Source: Jaltomata sinuosa (Eukaryota > Streptophyta > Magnoliopsida > Solanales > Solanaceae). From it: 64,000 nt of DNA. The stretch lies in assembly GCA_003996215.1 (NCBI GenBank), contig QJPP01005296.1:16519-80518 (forward strand), given 5' to 3'. Made by a program: the position numbers and the translations under genes. The notes under the pieces were generated by a model that saw only the letters and a program-made list of their open reading frames with translations, was not told where the DNA came from and did no database searches. Of the stretch, positions 60,603 to 64,000 are shown one piece after another; the first letter of the stretch is position 1; each line of letters starts with the position of its first letter.

Positions 60603-63600
60603 TCATCCACTACTAAAAAGACTTTCGTCCTCAAAAGTCAAGGACAAGGGAGTACCTGAATGCTCAAACAGCTGTGGATATTGAGCCCGCATATCTCTCT
60701 CGGTCTCCCAGGTAGCCTCCTCGATTGAACGGTGCCTCCATTGAACCCTAACAACCGGGATCTCTCGAGACCTCAATCTCCGGACATCTCTGGCCAAAAT
60801 TGTTGTCGGCTCCTCAACAAAGGCTAAACCCTCACCCAACTGAACTGAATCCCACTGTAACACATGAGACTCATCTGGGACATACCGATGCAACATCGAA
60901 ACATGAAATACAGGATGTATAGCTGAAAACATCGGAGGCAAGGCTAGCTAATAGGCAACGCTACCAACCCTCTGAAGAATCTCAAACGGCCCAATGTAAC
61001 TGGGGCTAAGCTTGCCCCGCCTACAAAATCTCATCATGCCTTTCATGGTCAATACACGGAGAAACACCAAGTCACCGACACTAAACTCCAAGGCATGAAG
61101 CCTACGATCAGCATAACTCTTCTGCCTGCTCTGAGCTGCCCGAAGTCTGTCCTGAATCGCTCGAACCTGATCTAAGGAATCTCGAAGCAAATCTGTGCTC
61201 TGTGGCCTAGAATCAAAACCATCAAACCAACCTACCAGTGATCTGCAACGCCTGCCATACAAAGCCTCAAAAGGTGCCATACCGATACTCGAATGGAAAC
61301 TGTTATTATAAGCAAACTCTGCCAAGGGAACAAACTGATCCCAAGAACCTCCAAAGTCAAGAACACAGGCCCGAAGCATGTCCTCTAGAATCTGAATGGT
61401 CCTCTCGGACTGGCCATCTGTCTGAGGGTGGAAAGCGGTACTAAGATGAACCTCTGTACCCAAATCTCGCTGAATAGCCCTCCAAAACTGAGATATGAAC
61501 TGAGTGTCGCGGTCTGAAATGGTAGAAGATGGGACCCCGTGCAACCGAACAATCTCACGAAGGTAGATCTAAGCTAACCTCTCTGCGCCATAAGAAGTAT
61601 GAACCGGCAAGAAATGTGCTGACTTAGTCAGCCTATCAACAATCACCCATATGAAATCAAACCCATGAGAAGTACGAGGCAAACCAACAACAAAGTCCAT
61701 AGTAATCCCTTCCTACATCCACTCAGGAATGGGAAGTCGCTGCATCAAACCACCAGGTCTCATGTGCTCGAACTTAACCTGCTGACAGTTCAAGCACTAA
61801 GATACAAAATCCGCTATATCCCGCTTCATACCACTCCACCAGTAAAGCTATCTTAAATCTCTATACATCTTTGTTGTGCCAGGGTGAATGGAGTATCTAG
61901 TACAATGTGCCTCATGAAGTATGAACTGAATCAAATCACTAATCCTCGGAACACAAAGGCGACTATCAAACCTCAGAACCCCATCTGAATCTAGAGTAGC
62001 CCAACTGGTCTAACCCTGAACAACCCGATCATGTAGGTCACACAACTGCTGATCCTCAAACTGACGGCTCTGAATCTGATCAATCAAAGTAGAACAAACC
62101 TCTACACTGGCGAGAACTCTGCTAGGATCCGACAAGTCAGGCCTAACCAAATAAGAAGTGGAAGGGAGAGGAGTGAGTGCAGTACTGCCGCGGGGGTTTA
62201 GGGGCGTAAGTTAAGGGGGAGGGGGGTTTGATGCTGTAAGCGAGGACAAGCAGTAGCGTAGACGATTCGGTGCGACCATCTGAGTGAGCGCGCTGGTACA
62301 TATTTGACGTTAGTGACGGACGCCGGTGTCGTCCAATGTGAGTCTGTCGTATGGCGAGGTTCTGCGCGTCGACTATAGGATTTCGGTGACGTCGCTGCGT
62401 TAGAGAACACGTGTCTGGAGCAGCGTGAGACGTATGGAATCCTCGTGACGATGTGGGGATTTGCATTGGCAGGGGGGGGTACGATGAGAGATCTATTGAG
62501 AGAGGGAGGCGACTGTGGGGTCGCAACGAAAGGCGTGTCCGACGGGGGGGAGGGAGGGTTGGGGAGTGCGGGGCGGGGAAGAAACGGGGCGAAGTGAGGC
62601 GGGGGTGGGGTGTGGGGGTAAGGGGGTTAGCCAAGGACTGGATGTCCAAGGCCAACGGTCGCTCTGAAACTGAGAGAGAAGCTAGGCTACCCATACTCAC
62701 TGCCTTCCGGCTCAAGGCATCCGCTACCACGTTTGCCTTGCCCGGATGATACAGGATAGTGAAGTCATAGTCCTTCAGTAACTCGACCCATCTCCTCTGT
62801 CTCGAGTTCAACTCTCGCTGACTCGTGATATACTGAAGACTATGGTGATCGATGAAGATCTCACAGTGAACTTCATATAGGTAATGCCTCCAGATCTTGA
62901 GCGCGAAAACTACCGCTGCCAACTCTAAGTCATGAGTGGGGTAGTTGCGCTCGTGGATCTTCAGCTGCCTCGACGCATATGCTATTACTCGACCCTGCTG
63001 CATCATAGTACACGGAGAAGCTCTGACCCTCAACCGGCAAAGTCAAAACTGGAGCTGAAGTCAATAAGGCCTTAAGCCTCTGGAAGCTATCCTCACACTG
63101 ATTTGACCACTGAACTGGGACATCCTTCCTAGTCAGCATAGTCAATGGTGCTGCTGTGGAAGAAAATCCCTCAACGAACCGTCTGTAGTAACCTGCTAAC
63201 CCAATAAAGCTGCGGACCTCAGTAGCAGTAGTAAGTCTAGGCCAATCACAAACTGCAGAAATCTTTCCCGGGTCAACCCTAATCCCATCCTTAGACACCA
63301 CGTGCCCTAGGAATGCAACTGACTCAAGCGAAAACTCGCACTTTGAGAACTTGGCATAAAGCCGATGATCTCTCAAAGTCTGGAGTATAACCCTTAAGTG
63401 CTGCTCATGCTCATCTCTACTACGAGAGTATACCAAGATGTCGCCTATAAAAACTATTACAAATGAGTCCAAATACGGGCCAAGAACCCTGTGCATCAAG
63501 TTCATAAAGGATGCGGGGGCATTAGTCAACCCAAAAGACATCACCAGGAACTCATAATGGCCATAACGTGTCCTGAATGCTGTCTTAGGGATGTCCTCCG

Positions 63601-64000
63601 CCCTAATCCTCAACTGATGGTAGCCAGACCTCAAATCAACCTTCAAAAATATGACTGAAGCCTGAAGCTGGTCAAACAAGTCATCAATCCTCGGCATCGG
63701 ATACCTATTCTTCACGTCACCCTATTTAGCTGCCGATAATTAATACACATGCGCATCGACCCATCCTTCCTCTTCACGAAGAGAACAGGAGCACCCCAAG
63801 GTGACACACTAGGTCTAATAAACCCCTTAGCTAATAGATCCTGGAGCTTCTCCTTAAGCTCCCTCAACTCAGCAGGAGCCATACGGTAAGGAGAAATAGA
63901 AATGGGCCTGGTGCCCGACTCTAGCTCAATAGAGAAATCAATATCTCTCTCAGGTGGAAGGCCTGGCAGGTCGGTAGGAAACACATCGAGGAAGTCTCTA
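60603..64000 (-). pseudogene. pol: Second internal region of the G tandem: pol, cut by the window edge
   Basis: The segment repeats 52313-55235 at an offset of about 8290 bp, almost without differences apart from the insertion at 62153-62624. It shares the FIGD change in RT, the 32-bp RNase H deletion, the stop before CLNC (about 61800) and the frameshift near 63717. Shared private mutations mean that the two internal regions are duplicates of one damaged copy, not two independent insertions. Protease and gag would lie right of the window. Confidence 0.9.
62153..62624. other. 472-bp G-rich block inserted in pol, no homology in the window
   Basis: The sequence between AACCAAAT (ending 62152) and GGTTAGCC (starting 62625) is absent from the sister copy, where the two words are contiguous (about 53862). 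It contains many long G runs (up to 8) on the plus strand and a high density of CG, unlike the AT-rich surroundings. It has no terminal repeats, no TSD and no poly-A. It may be an assembly or read-quality artefact. Confidence 0.75.

Noticed and set aside
62160..62240. Telomere-like GGGGTTTAGGGG in the G-rich block
   Set aside because: The motif occurs once and is not in a TTTAGGG tandem, so it does not indicate an interstitial telomere.
62143..62640. Long proline-rich open frame through the G-rich block
   Set aside because: The reverse complement is C-rich, which avoids stops. It fuses to RNase H sequence only because of the inserted block.
1..64000. Host genes, tRNA or rRNA genes, CRISPR arrays, bacterial-type operons
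   Set aside because: No conserved host protein or structural RNA sequence was found on either strand. The tRNA-like words are primer-binding sites only.

Overview
This window is repeat-rich nuclear DNA of a flowering plant. No host gene, rRNA, tRNA gene or CRISPR array is visible. Almost everything is either a Ty3/gypsy LTR retrotransposon or a roughly 180-bp tandem satellite. The primer-binding sites (plant tRNA-Asp and initiator tRNA-Met), the Athila-type gag-protease, the Tekay/Del-type chromovirus gag-pol and the 1.3 to 3.9-kb LTRs all point to a plant. The LTR ends (TGTCACGACCC...) resemble elements I associate with Solanaceae, but that assignment is recollection, not proof. All elements except one solo LTR are coded on the minus strand.

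Layout. (1) 1-8593 is a nest of three Athila-like elements (B, A, C). LTR/PBS/gag of B (1-3660) interrupts the protease region of A (3661-7157). A's 5' LTR in turn abuts a truncated LTR of C (7158-8593), and C interrupts the 3' LTR of element D. (2) 8594-20277 is D, a Tekay/Del-type chromovirus with degenerate gag-pol (9330-14163). Its 5' LTR (14376-20277) is split by a 2.6-kb solo LTR, H (16357-18965, TSD TAAAC). (3) 20278-49244 is a 180-bp satellite array surviving as four islands (20278-20912, 23906-24359, 35813-36649, 47562-49244). The islands are separated by a D-family solo LTR (20913-23905, TSD ATCAC), a rearranged element E (24360-35812) and a complete LTR-internal-LTR element F (36650-47561, TSD AAATG). 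E and F share a decayed internal region of about 3.4 kb and look like non-autonomous Tekay derivatives. (4) 49245-64000 holds element G (LTR-internal-LTR) followed by a second, nearly identical internal region (60603-64000), making a tandem of LTR-int-LTR-int with an offset of about 8.29 kb. The second copy contains a 472-bp G-rich block (62153-62624) with no counterpart anywhere else in the window.

How the parts work together. The autonomous-type elements (D, G) once encoded Gag, protease, RT, RNase H and an integrase with a chromodomain-like tail. Their products could have mobilised E and F, which keep PBS, PPT and LTR promoters but not intact genes. Every coding region seen here carries stops, frameshifts or deletions. 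G also carries a changed RT catalytic box. No element in the window appears autonomous now. The main interest lies in genome structure: precise insertions into a satellite, unequal-recombination products, hairpin repeats in LTRs, and one block that may be an assembly artefact.
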